Source: Gammaproteobacteria bacterium (GTDB lineage Bacteria; Pseudomonadota; Gammaproteobacteria; Pseudomonadales; Moraxellaceae). Taken from it: a stretch of 32,046 nt of DNA. The stretch covers positions 1 to 32,046 of the forward strand of contig JAGWUI010000030.1 in assembly GCA_028868515.1 (NCBI GenBank), in the 5' to 3' direction. The notes under the pieces are model-generated. The model saw only the letters and a list, made by a program, of their open reading frames with translations. It ran no database searches and had not been told where the DNA came from. Below, in pieces: positions 1 through 7,648 of the stretch (position 1 is the first letter of the stretch; every line of letters starts with the position of its first letter). Position numbers and translations under genes: made by a program.

Positions 1-290
1 CCCATGACCGCAGTTGCATTATGACGTGGTGAGCTTTTTAGAGCATGATCCGTATCAAATGCGAGTGCGCCTGACGTGCCAATCACTGACATGATTGAAA
101 AAAAATGATGTGGTGTCGGCAAATCTGGGATCATGATCCCATAGTGTGACCAGCCTACCGTTTTGGATCGGTGGTGCGGTTGGAATGCGTAGTTTTTAGG
201 CAGAGACAGACCTTCCTGAGCTGTTGTGCCATCCAATAAAGGATACGCCCGATTGATTAGAAACTGAGTTGCAGTTTTTAGGTAATTCAT
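1..290 (-). CDS. Unrecognised protein, 5' part only (runs off the left edge)
   Basis: An open frame without stops runs on the minus strand from an ATG at 288-290 to the window edge and encodes at least 96 residues (begins MNYLKTATQFLINRAYPLLDG). The ATG has an excellent Shine-Dalgarno (AGGAGG, 5 bp spacing) that partly overlaps the stop codon of the upstream hydroxylase gene, so the two genes are probably one operon with coupled translation. No membrane segment or signal peptide is visible. Residues about 40-95 contain His/Pro-rich stretches (QPHHRSK, PTPHHFF). It may belong to a family of uncharacterised Acinetobacter proteins such as DUF6670, but I assign that only weakly. Position suggests a role linked to the lipid/sterol hydroxylase next to it. 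Confidence 0.6.
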   Translation of the reverse strand, partial: MNYLKTATQFLINRAYPLLDGTTAQEGLSLPKNYAFQPHHRSKTVGWSHYGIMIPDLPTPHHFFSIMSVIGTSGALAFDTDHALKSSPRHNATAVM

Positions 291-299
291 ACAATCCTC

Positions 300-923
300 C
301 TATAGCGCAACTTCGATGCCTTGTTGCAGATTGAGCTGATCACTACGGCTATTAGCATCTATTTGAGCGTAAGATTTTGGGAGTAGTCGGCGCGCCGCTT
401 TATTCACGCGTTTTTCCAGCCATATAGGTAGTTTCATACCAAGCGGATTGGTTTCGGTTTCTGATGCTGTTGTGATCACTCGAGTTCCCATGATGTAGTC
501 AAACCACGGACGAGTAACGCACCAGTTGGCGTTCTGATTGCTGGTCATGTGATGGTCATAGTGCCAAGGAATGCGTTTTTTTGCATATTCAGGATCCAGA
601 TGCGATTTCGCATGCACTTTCCAGTAATTCCATATGCCGTAATACAAACCCGCAGTGAAGAATGGTGCAACTGGAAGGAACACGGTGGAGGCTGCTGCCA
701 AGCCAATCAATGCTGTTTTTTCATTATAAATCTCAGCATTTTTAAACATGGATTCGGCATAGCCCTCATCGTGAAATTTGTTGAGTCTAGCTCGCTTATG
801 ATGGGCAATATGTGTAAAGAATGGACTATTACGGTGTTGGCTTGGAAACTCATGTAGCCATACTTTATGAAAGTACCATTCCATACCATTGGCGACAAAA
901 ACTCCCACTGGAAAACCTAGCAT
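300..923 (-). CDS. Fatty acid hydroxylase / sterol desaturase family protein
   Basis: The 207-residue protein carries the clustered histidines of membrane di-iron oxygenases: H19xxxxH24, H38xxHH42, H104xxxH108 and H121xxHH125, followed by RPWFDYIMGT, close to the PWFDxxFGT signature of the family. A hydrophobic stretch at about 71-97 is the likely membrane hairpin. Such enzymes use O2 to hydroxylate or desaturate lipids or sterols at the membrane; the substrate cannot be read from the sequence. The ATG at 921-923 has only a weak ribosome site, and the in-frame codons just upstream (back to a TAA) would read like protein but contain no standard start, so the exact 5' end is uncertain. The next minus-strand gene begins 9 bp after its stop, indicating an operon. 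Its upstream neighbour on the same strand is an AraC regulator. Confidence 0.85.
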   Translation of the reverse strand: MLGFPVGVFVANGMEWYFHKVWLHEFPSQHRNSPFFTHIAHHKRARLNKFHDEGYAESMFKNAEIYNEKTALIGLAAASTVFLPVAPFFTAGLYYGIWNYWKVHAKSHLDPEYAKKRIPWHYDHHMTSNQNANWCVTRPWFDYIMGTRVITTASETETNPLGMKLPIWLEKRVNKAARRLLPKSYAQIDANSRSDQLNLQQGIEVAL

Positions 924-1036
924 AATAAAGTACTCATCTTGATCGTTGATGAGTTAATTATAGAAAGGCTGATTTGAATTGATTTGACTGTAGGGGAGTG
1001 ACTAGGCGTGTCAATGCGGTCAAATGATGATTTGGA

Positions 1037-2035
1037 TTAAAGGTTTTTATTGAATTTTCGTTGTCTATATGTGGTTGGCGTTTCGCCTGTCCAACGTTTA
1101 AAAGCGCGAGAAAATGCCGAAGGTTCGGAGAAACCTGTCAGATAAACGATTTGATCAATCGACTCATCTGTATTGGCAAGTAGTCTGCGCGCGAGCTTCT
1201 CGCGGTAATTGGCAACAATCTTTTCAAAAGTGGTATTAATCAATTGCAAGTCTGCACGTAGGCTGCGTGGATTGATTCCCAATTGCTCAGCAATGAGCTG
1301 TTGATCGAGTTGTCCTGATTCGAGTAAGCCATGACCTAAAAGCTTTTCAATGTCATGCACGAGCTGATGTTTACTGAGAATATGAAGATGCTGTTCAGCT
1401 AAATTTTCATGAATTTGGAGTAATTCAGGTTGCGCAGCAGGTGAAGGGTTTTGCAATAATTTTGAGGAAAAACGAATACAACCCATCGGCATTCCAAAGC
1501 GTACAGGGCAGCCCCATGTGTGTTGGTATTCGATAGAGTTCTCAAACTCTGGGTGCGTTAACCAAATTTCTGTAGGTTGAAATTCGTTGTCACTAATATG
1601 CTTGAAAAATTTGAGAAATACTCCGAGACCGCACTCCAGATAATGCCGAACCGAATGTTCGAAGCCAGTGAGAACAGCGATGTCATTTTCAAGGTGTAAG
1701 TCTAGTTTAAATGCATTGGTTAAAATGCTTTGGTAACGCAAAGTTCGTTGCAAGCCATCACCAAAAGTAGAGCTACTTAAAAATAAATACTCGATCACCT
1801 GTCCTCGGAATACTGGCATGTTTGCCCCGACATGTAGACCGATATAAGGATCTTGACTGATTTGTTCAGCCGTTGTCCAGAAGCGTTGCTGAGTCGAATT
1901 GTCGCGGCGTAGCGTTTTATCTGGAGGTTCGTCAGGTAGGTTAACACCTGCAAAAATCGCAGCAGCGTCCAGCCCCATGCGTTGCATGGTCTGGTAAGTC
2001 ATCCACAGAAAAATGCCAGCATCACTGGTTGACAT
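1037..2035 (-). CDS. AraC family transcriptional regulator (OruR/ArgR-like, long form)
   Basis: This 332-residue protein has the layout of long AraC regulators: an N-terminal ligand-sensing region (about 20-200, Arabinose_bd type, with the DPYIGLHVG block) and a C-terminal AraC/XylS DNA-binding domain (about 235-328) with two helix-turn-helix units. The second unit reads DQIVYLTGFSEPSAFSRAFKRWTGETPTTYR, a canonical family signature given here in pieces: TGFSEPSAF and FKRWTGETP. It is encoded about 110 bp upstream of the hydroxylase gene on the same strand, so it may activate that operon. The ligand is unknown; relatives respond to amino acids, sterols or lipid acids. A second regulator of the same class lies 250 bp upstream. 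Confidence 0.88.
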   Translation of the reverse strand: MSTSDAGIFLWMTYQTMQRMGLDAAAIFAGVNLPDEPPDKTLRRDNSTQQRFWTTAEQISQDPYIGLHVGANMPVFRGQVIEYLFLSSSTFGDGLQRTLRYQSILTNAFKLDLHLENDIAVLTGFEHSVRHYLECGLGVFLKFFKHISDNEFQPTEIWLTHPEFENSIEYQHTWGCPVRFGMPMGCIRFSSKLLQNPSPAAQPELLQIHENLAEQHLHILSKHQLVHDIEKLLGHGLLESGQLDQQLIAEQLGINPRSLRADLQLINTTFEKIVANYREKLARRLLANTDESIDQIVYLTGFSEPSAFSRAFKRWTGETPTTYRQRKFNKNL

Positions 2036-2173
2036 ATGGGTCGCTGTATCTATTGTTGAGCATCAAAGACTTATATCTTTTTGAAATGATTTGCTCAATC
2101 TAGCATTCCTCATGAATGTCTCGCAACTGGATTAAGTCTAATCTCATGAGAACGCTATAAAAATAACCGAGGA

Positions 2174-2234
2174 AAAGTTACCCCCAAAGCCTGCGGGTAA
2201 GGCTGTGGATAACATAGAGTGGAACACGTGGAAC
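2174..2234. repeat. 61-bp intergenic repeat with a DnaA-box word, copy 1
   Basis: This stretch matches 5105-5165 at 56 of 61 positions without gaps and in the same orientation. It contains TGTGGATAA (2204-2212), the exact reverse complement of the DnaA-box consensus TTATCCACA, facing a degenerate partner TTACCCCCA (2178-2186). It also has a TTACCC/GGGTAA inverted pair (2178-2183 and 2195-2200) and ends in two GTGGAAC words 2 bp apart around CACGTG. It lies between the two AraC genes. Confidence 0.85.
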
Positions 2235-2282
2235 TCGCGTAGCTACTTGCATACGTGTGAATGATTATTTTTTGACATCTCA

Positions 2283-3311
2283 TCATCTAGATTGGTGATT
2301 TTTATTTTTGAGTAAGCGAGAAGCATGTGGTGTCTGTCCTTTCCATCGTTTATAGGCATTGATAAAGCTGGTTGGTTCAGCATAACCAAGCCGCTCTGAA
2401 ATTTGTTCGATGGATTGATGAGGAAGTTTTAGGTACTCCTCAGCTAGTGCTTGACGGATTTCCTCTCGTAGTTGAATGAACGTTGTGCCTTCTTCTTCTA
2501 AACGTCGACGCAACGTGCGTGCGGTCATGTTGAGCTGAGTCGCCACTGAATCCATCGTCGGTATATTTCCTGATTTGCTCATCAACTGATCACGAACTTT
2601 TGAAGACAAATTGCTTAAAGGCTTGCGAGCATCCAATAATTGTCTGCACTGCGCTTCTGCGATATGTAACGCTGATTCGTTAGACAGGAGTAGTGGGCGT
2701 TCCATACTTGCCCGATCCATGACTGCGCAATGCGACGGCATGTCGAATTGAGGAGGAGTCCCGAAAAACTTCTCATAGACTTGAATGTCGTCTGGCGCTG
2801 GAAACGCGATATTCAAAGATAACAAAATTGGTTCGTTGATAAAATCTCGTTGTACGGTAATGAGTGCAGCGGCATCACGTTCAACAATGAATTGGCGAAC
2901 ATCTTCGGGCACTTCAGAATCATCAATCGTAATCGTTGTTTGCGTGTCGTTATCCGTCACCAAGAAACGGGTAAAGGCAAAGGTTAAATGAAAATATTGC
3001 AGTGCTAGATCAAGCGCATGTCGCATACTGGAACTGCTGACAATCGCAAAACCTAAAACACCAAATGTAGTGAAATGATAGCGTGAACCAATATGTAACC
3101 CTAATGCAGGAATGTGTGGCAGTAGAGCGATCAGGTTGCGAATTAAGCGTAATTCTTGTTGACCTGTGACGATCATTTGGGGATCGGCGAGTTCAGCTTC
3201 TTGTAGACCTGTGCCAGCAAGTACATCGGCAATGAGTAAACCGTGTTCTGTGGCAAATCCAGCCATCAGACGCATGCTTTGGGTACTTCTTTCAAATTCC
3301 CACTGTGGCAT
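2283..3311 (-). CDS. AraC family transcriptional regulator, likely controller of the divergent monooxygenase
   Basis: The 342-residue protein has an Arabinose_bd-type N-terminal domain (about 20-210, with ALGLHIGSRYHFTTFGVLGF) and a C-terminal AraC DNA-binding domain (about 245-335). The latter contains TLRRRLEEEGTTF and ISERLGYAEPTSF followed by AYKRWKGQTP, both characteristic helix-turn-helix segments. It is divergent from the flavin monooxygenase gene, 123 bp away, a common arrangement for an AraC activator and its target. Two TTGTCCT words 21 bp apart in the shared intergenic region are plausible binding half-sites. The regulator and its presumed target are together bracketed by the 61-bp repeats. 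Confidence 0.88.
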   Translation of the reverse strand: MPQWEFERSTQSMRLMAGFATEHGLLIADVLAGTGLQEAELADPQMIVTGQQELRLIRNLIALLPHIPALGLHIGSRYHFTTFGVLGFAIVSSSSMRHALDLALQYFHLTFAFTRFLVTDNDTQTTITIDDSEVPEDVRQFIVERDAAALITVQRDFINEPILLSLNIAFPAPDDIQVYEKFFGTPPQFDMPSHCAVMDRASMERPLLLSNESALHIAEAQCRQLLDARKPLSNLSSKVRDQLMSKSGNIPTMDSVATQLNMTARTLRRRLEEEGTTFIQLREEIRQALAEEYLKLPHQSIEQISERLGYAEPTSFINAYKRWKGQTPHASRLLKNKNHQSR

Positions 3312-3332
3312 AGTAAAACTCTAAATGATGTA

Positions 3333-3360
3333 TTGTCCTTAAACAACGATATTTTGTCCT
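3333..3360. promoter_or_regulatory. Candidate AraC-type operator (two direct half-sites)
   Basis: TTGTCCT occurs at 3333-3339 and again at 3354-3360, exactly 21 bp apart (two DNA turns) in direct orientation, between the divergent regulator and monooxygenase starts. AraC-family monomers carrying two helix-turn-helix units commonly bind such direct repeats. The assignment is inferred from spacing and position only. Confidence 0.45.
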
Positions 3361-3434
3361 GATGCAAGCTGTGAAGCAAGTGTGATTTTCTTTATTATTT
3401 TTCTACTTTCATAGGAATTTGGCGGAAATCTCAA

Positions 3435-4922
3435 ATGGCTCAGATTTTAAACTCTCAACAAAAACGTTCAAAGAATCCTCGTATTGCCATTATTGGCACT
3501 GGTTTTGGCGGACTGGGCTTAGCGATTCGTTTAAAACAAGCGGGTCTAAACGAGATTACATTATTTGAAAAAGCATCCGATGTGGGTGGTGTCTGGCGTG
3601 ATAACACCTATCCAGGCGCAGCGTGTGATGTGCCTTCGCATCTTTATTCCTTCTCATTTGAGCAGGATCGTGGCTGGGAAAATCGTTTTGGCAAGGCGAA
3701 AGAAATTCATAACTACCTACGTCATTGCGCAGATAAATACGAAATTCGCCCACATATCCGTTTTAACACCGAAATTACGGGTGCTGATTTTGATGAAAGT
3801 CGTGGATTATGGTTGGTGAAAACTGCTGCGGGTGAAGTTGTAGAAGCTGAAATTTTAGTCTCTGCTGTAGGACAGCTGAGCCTTCCTGCTTATCCAAAAT
3901 TGAAAGGTCTGGACAGTTTTAAAGGTAAAGCCTTCCATTCCGCTAAATGGGATCATGACTATGACCTCACAGGTAAACGTATTGCGGTGATCGGTACAGG
4001 TGCCAGTGCAATTCAATTTGTTCCTGAAATTGCAAAACAGGTTGCGCATTTAGAAGTTTATCAGCGTTCAGCACCGTATGTGATTCCTAAGCCTGATCGT
4101 ATTTATCCGCCTGTTGAAAGAGGACTATTCAAGAAAATTCCCGTTTTGCAAAGTCTTGATCGGGCGTGGCAATACAGTTCACATGAAATTAAGTTATTAG
4201 GTTTTACAACCTATGTGAATAAAACATCACTTGCAGAATATATTTTCCAAAATCATATTCGTGATGTGATCAAAGATCATAAGCTTCGTCATCGTTTAAC
4301 ACCTGACTATCCGATTGGATGTAAGCGTATTCTCATTTCTAATCAATGGTATAAAACATTGGTCATGCCGAATGTAGATGTGGTTAGTGAAAATATTGAA
4401 GAAGTTGTTCCAACAGGGATTAAAACCCAAGATGGCAAACTTCATGAGGTTGATGCCATTATTTATGGAACTGGATTTGCCGCGACTGATTTTCTTGCGC
4501 CGATGCAGATTACTGGATTGGGTGGTCGTAAACTCAAAGATGCATGGAAAAATGGTGCGGAAGCATATTTGGGGCTGACAGTCAGTGGTTTCCCAAATAT
4601 GTATATGCTCTATGGCCCGAATACCAATCTCGGTCATAATTCGATTGTGTACATGATCGAAAGTCAGGTGAATTATATTCTCGATGCGATTCGAACATTA
4701 ACAAAGAAAGGTCTGCGCTATACAGACCTGCGTTCTGATGTTCAGAATGATTTTAATAAAACCATTCAAGAGCGTATGAAGAGTACAATTTGGGCGCAAG
4801 GTTGTACGAGCTGGTATCAGACAGCCGATGGTAAAAATACCAACAACTGGCCTGGATTTACCCTTGAATATCGTAACCGTACCCGTAAGTTTGACGCCAG
4901 TAACTATACGCAAGTGAAGTAA
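3435..4922 (+). CDS. Flavin-containing monooxygenase, Baeyer-Villiger type
   Basis: The 495-residue protein has an FAD-binding Rossmann motif near the N-terminus (G21xG23xxG26 within AIIGTGFGGLG), a second dinucleotide motif for NADPH (G187xG189xxA192), and between them the Baeyer-Villiger fingerprint FxGxxxHxxxW (F162-W172, FKGKAFHSAKW). Enzymes of this type use NADPH and O2 to insert oxygen next to a ketone or to oxidise lipophilic substrates. The substrate here is not predictable. The length is normal for the class I family. The sequence does not match the AlmA alkane monooxygenase N-terminus as I recall it. It is divergent from an AraC regulator that probably controls it, and is followed by a strong inverted repeat. 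It is likely soluble and cytoplasmic. Confidence 0.9.
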   Translation: MAQILNSQQKRSKNPRIAIIGTGFGGLGLAIRLKQAGLNEITLFEKASDVGGVWRDNTYPGAACDVPSHLYSFSFEQDRGWENRFGKAKEIHNYLRHCADKYEIRPHIRFNTEITGADFDESRGLWLVKTAAGEVVEAEILVSAVGQLSLPAYPKLKGLDSFKGKAFHSAKWDHDYDLTGKRIAVIGTGASAIQFVPEIAKQVAHLEVYQRSAPYVIPKPDRIYPPVERGLFKKIPVLQSLDRAWQYSSHEIKLLGFTTYVNKTSLAEYIFQNHIRDVIKDHKLRHRLTPDYPIGCKRILISNQWYKTLVMPNVDVVSENIEEVVPTGIKTQDGKLHEVDAIIYGTGFAATDFLAPMQITGLGGRKLKDAWKNGAEAYLGLTVSGFPNMYMLYGPNTNLGHNSIVYMIESQVNYILDAIRTLTKKGLRYTDLRSDVQNDFNKTIQERMKSTIWAQGCTSWYQTADGKNTNNWPGFTLEYRNRTRKFDASNYTQVK

Positions 4923-4968
4923 GTATGGGTCTATTGCTTTTTTAATATAAACAACTCAGTAAGAACAC

Positions 4969-5021
4969 TGAGCGTAGTCGAAATGTGGTTTTTGCATCAC
5001 CGCACATTTCGACTACGCTCA
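4969..5021. repeat. Perfect 19-bp inverted repeat (REP-like hairpin)
   Basis: The arms 4969-4987 and 5003-5021 are exact reverse complements (core GAGCGTAGTCGAAATGTG) separated by a 15-bp T-rich loop. The core resembles the TTCGACTACGCTCA palindromes scattered in many bacterial genomes. It lies about 45 bp after the monooxygenase stop and could stabilise or end that transcript, although no T-tract follows. No other copy is seen in this window. Confidence 0.75.
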
Positions 5022-5104
5022 ATGGGCTGTGTTCGCTTTCAATTATAATTTTTATGATGACGCTGTATTAGCTATTGATTCAATTTGCTTTGTTATGATC
5101 GACG

Positions 5105-5165
5105 AAAGTTACCCACAAAGCCTGCGGGTAAGGTTGTGGATAACAATCAGTGGAACACGTGGAAC
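5105..5165. repeat. 61-bp intergenic repeat with paired DnaA-box words, copy 2
   Basis: This copy matches 2174-2234 at 56 of 61 positions. TGTGGATAA (5135-5143) is a perfect reverse DnaA box, and TTACCCACA (5109-5117) is a one-mismatch forward box facing it, so the pair forms a nearly perfect 10-bp stem (GTTACCCACA with TGTGGATAAC). Two GTGGAAC words 2 bp apart end the element, as in copy 1. Confidence 0.85.
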
Positions 5166-5460
5166 GATTGAAAACATTGATTTAGGCATTATTGGTTATT
5201 TTATGACATATTGATTATTTCAATGATTCATTTCGCTTTTTATCATTTTTCAATTGTGTAAATTTTGAGATCAAAATTATTCAGTTGCTGTGTCATACCA
5301 TTCTTCACTTAACCAAGTGCATGCAAAATCTTCATCATTCGTGACAAGTTACCTTGATTTATCGTTTAAATAAAAATTCACATGTAAGACATTGTTTATC
5401 AATTTGAATCAATTAATCACGATAGAATCTGAATCAATAATTTTAAATGAGGAGTTTGTC

Positions 5461-6000
5461 ATGTCTGAAGAAATCGAAGTCCCTACGGAACATCTGCAAG
5501 AAGAACTCAATGAGCATGCACATCATAGTGGAAATAACCGCTTTGTGATGTTTATTGCCATGACAGCAGCAATTTTATCGGTGCTTGCTGCAACTGCGGC
5601 TTTGTTTGCAGGACATCATGCTAATGAAGCGACTTTGTCTCAGATTAAGGCTTCGAATGAGTGGAGTTATTATCAAGCCAAAGGCGTAAAAACCTATGTG
5701 TTGTCCATGAAAGTTTCTTTGTTAAAAGCATTGGACAAACCTATTGATCCTCAAGACGAGAGTAAACTAACCACTTTGAATCAAGAGCAATTAGATATCA
5801 AAAAAGAAGCGGAACGTCTTGGTGAGGAGGCTAATGAGCACTTGCAGCGTCATGTTCCACTATCTGCGGCGGTGACACTCTTTCAAATCGGAATTGCACT
5901 TTGTGCGATTACCGTACTGACCAAACGCCGAGTTTTATTTTACGGTAGCGTGCTGGTTGGTGCTGCTGGCGTTGTCTTTTTGGTTAAAGGGTTGATTTAG
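5461..6000 (+). CDS. DUF4337 family membrane protein
   Basis: The start is taken at the ATG preceded by GAGGAG at good spacing, giving 179 residues; the frame stays open upstream, but those codons are AT-rich and lack a ribosome site. The protein has an acidic, His-rich N-terminus (1-25), a membrane segment at about 28-50, then ASNEWSYYQAKGVK (64-77), the hallmark of the DUF4337 family. A charged middle region (94-130) likely forms a coiled coil in the periplasm. Two further membrane segments follow at about 133-154 and 160-177. The family has no established function. The next gene downstream is a ClC exchanger, 304 bp away and probably separately transcribed. Confidence 0.85.
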   Translation: MSEEIEVPTEHLQEELNEHAHHSGNNRFVMFIAMTAAILSVLAATAALFAGHHANEATLSQIKASNEWSYYQAKGVKTYVLSMKVSLLKALDKPIDPQDESKLTTLNQEQLDIKKEAERLGEEANEHLQRHVPLSAAVTLFQIGIALCAITVLTKRRVLFYGSVLVGAAGVVFLVKGLI

Positions 6001-6043
6001 ACTTTAACGCATTGAATACTTGGTTTTTTAAATTGCCAGTCTG

Positions 6044-6091
6044 AACTGTACCTGAGTTTGTTGAGTGAATCGTCAACTTTAGGGTACAGTT
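6044..6091 (+). terminator. Long imperfect hairpin after the DUF4337 gene
   Basis: AACTGTACC (6044-6052) pairs with GGTACAGTT (6083-6091), and an inner GTTGA/TCAAC pair extends the stem. TTATTTCT follows. The position 43 bp past a stop codon fits a weak terminator; the long loop and short T-run make it uncertain. The rest of 6001-6304 is AT-rich and shows no gene. Confidence 0.4.
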
Positions 6092-6304
6092 TATTTCTAA
6101 AGATCAATTAATAATACATCGTCAGTTTGCTTTTGATGAGGAAAAAGCATTAACGAGGTTCTTTGGGTTAAATGTGAATAATTATTTCAAAAACTGATAT
6201 GATGTTGGCATGATATTGGTTAAAAATATGAATCATCTCAGGTTTGTGGCATTTAACCAGTATATCAAATAACCTGCATTCTTGATTGTGCCGATGCCAA
6301 GATC

Positions 6305-7648
6305 ATGACCGAATCCTCCTCGCCATCTGGCGTTTTAAATCGTCATTTTGTCAAATTACGCCAGCATCCATTTTGGGAAAAATCAAATTGGAAGTGGCGT
6401 ATTGCATTATGGGCTGGCGCGCTTCTAGTTGCGCTTGCTGCCATTGTGTTTGCTAAAGCGAGTGTATTGGCTTATGCCTTGTTTCTGCAATTACTACATT
6501 ATAACAAATGGTTACCATTACTTTTGACGCCATTAGTTTTTGCGTTGCTTGCATGGATTACTGAGGGACGTTTTAGTGTTGTACGAGGCAGTGGCATTCC
6601 TCAGGTGATTGCTGCACTCCGCATCAAAAATCATGAATTTCAAAATAAAACCCTACTTCTACCTGCCGCTATTGGAAAAATGCTCCTTACTCTGGTTGCA
6701 TTGACAGTAGGTGCATCGATTGGACGAGAAGGCCCGACAGTCTATGTGGGTGCTGGAATATTTTATTGGATTGGAAAACGATTTGGTTTTAATGATCCTA
6801 AATTAGCATCCCGCTTTATTCTGGCGGGTGGAGCCGCGGGGATTGCAGCAGCGTTTAACACGCCACTGGCTGGTGTGATGTTTGCGATTGAAGAACTGGC
6901 TGATGGATTTGAATATCGTTTATCTGGGCTTTTACTGACTGCTGTCATTATTGGTGGGGTAGTTTCTCTCGGGATTATGGGGAATTATGCTTATTTTGGC
7001 AAAGTGCAAGCCAGTTTAATGCTCAATCAGGCTTGGCTTGCTGTTTTGGCGACAGGCATTGTTTGTGGGTTGGCAGGTGGATTGTTTGCTCGTTTGATTA
7101 TTCTGAATCAAAATGGTTTGTCGACACATATTGTGCGTTGTCGCGCACGAGCCCCAATCTTATTTGCGGCTGGTTGTGGTCTTATATTAGCCGTGTTAGG
7201 TATTTTTTCTGATAGCAGTATATATGGTACGGGTTATGATCAGGCGCGTGCGTTTGTTCAAAATGCTGCGCAGACACCCGCAGAAAGTTTTGGTTTGCTC
7301 AAAATGCTCGCCAATATCGTGTCCTATTGGTCTAATATTCCCGGTGGGATTTTTTCACCTTCTTTAGCCGTTGGTGCTGGTTTAGGGCACAACATTGCGT
7401 ACTTTTTACCACAAGTTCCGCCATCTGCTGTGGTATTACTGGGAATGAGCGCATATTTATCTGGCGTAACAGGAGCACCATTAACATCAACAGTGATTGC
7501 GATTGAGCTTACAGATAATCAGGATATGGTGATCCCAATTATGGCAGCTTGTTTGTTAGGGCGTGCTGCTGCATCATTATTTAGCCCAGTTCCTGTATAT
7601 AAGGCTTTTGCTAATCGCATCATGAAGGAGTTTGAGCAACAACATTAG
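6305..7648 (+). CDS. ClC family chloride/proton exchanger
   Basis: The 447-residue integral membrane protein contains all three ClC selectivity signatures: GSGIP (95-99), GREGP (140-144) and GGIFSPSLAVGAG (in the C-terminal half), plus the helix sequence AAAFNTPLAGVMFAIEEL (181-198). The gating glutamate of E. coli ClC (E148) corresponds to E142, the internal proton glutamate (E203) to E197, and the central tyrosine (Y445) to Y432, so the residues needed for Cl-/H+ antiport, rather than a passive channel, are present. No CBS domains follow, as is usual for bacterial ClC proteins. It acts in the inner membrane, probably in acid or ion homeostasis. No clear ribosome site precedes the ATG; a five-codon frame (ATG at about 6294) ends on its start codon. 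Its stop overlaps the convergent glycosyltransferase stop. Confidence 0.92.
   Translation: MTESSSPSGVLNRHFVKLRQHPFWEKSNWKWRIALWAGALLVALAAIVFAKASVLAYALFLQLLHYNKWLPLLLTPLVFALLAWITEGRFSVVRGSGIPQVIAALRIKNHEFQNKTLLLPAAIGKMLLTLVALTVGASIGREGPTVYVGAGIFYWIGKRFGFNDPKLASRFILAGGAAGIAAAFNTPLAGVMFAIEELADGFEYRLSGLLLTAVIIGGVVSLGIMGNYAYFGKVQASLMLNQAWLAVLATGIVCGLAGGLFARLIILNQNGLSTHIVRCRARAPILFAAGCGLILAVLGIFSDSSIYGTGYDQARAFVQNAAQTPAESFGLLKMLANIVSYWSNIPGGIFSPSLAVGAGLGHNIAYFLPQVPPSAVVLLGMSAYLSGVTGAPLTSTVIAIELTDNQDMVIPIMAACLLGRAAASLFSPVPVYKAFANRIMKEFEQQH

Larger units (their letters stand above)
4923..5460. other. 538-bp gene-free stretch holding two repeat elements
   Basis: No convincing gene is present. A 61-codon open frame at 5029-5214 runs through the DnaA-box repeat and has no ribosome site. 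The stretch contains the REP-like inverted repeat (4969-5021), the second 61-bp repeat (5105-5165) and then about 290 bp of AT-rich DNA that probably holds the promoter of the DUF4337 gene. The boxes there are too ambiguous to mark. Confidence 0.6.

Noticed and set aside
549-857. 102-codon plus-strand open frame
   Set aside because: It is antisense to the hydroxylase gene, Cys-rich with no family resemblance; a shadow frame.
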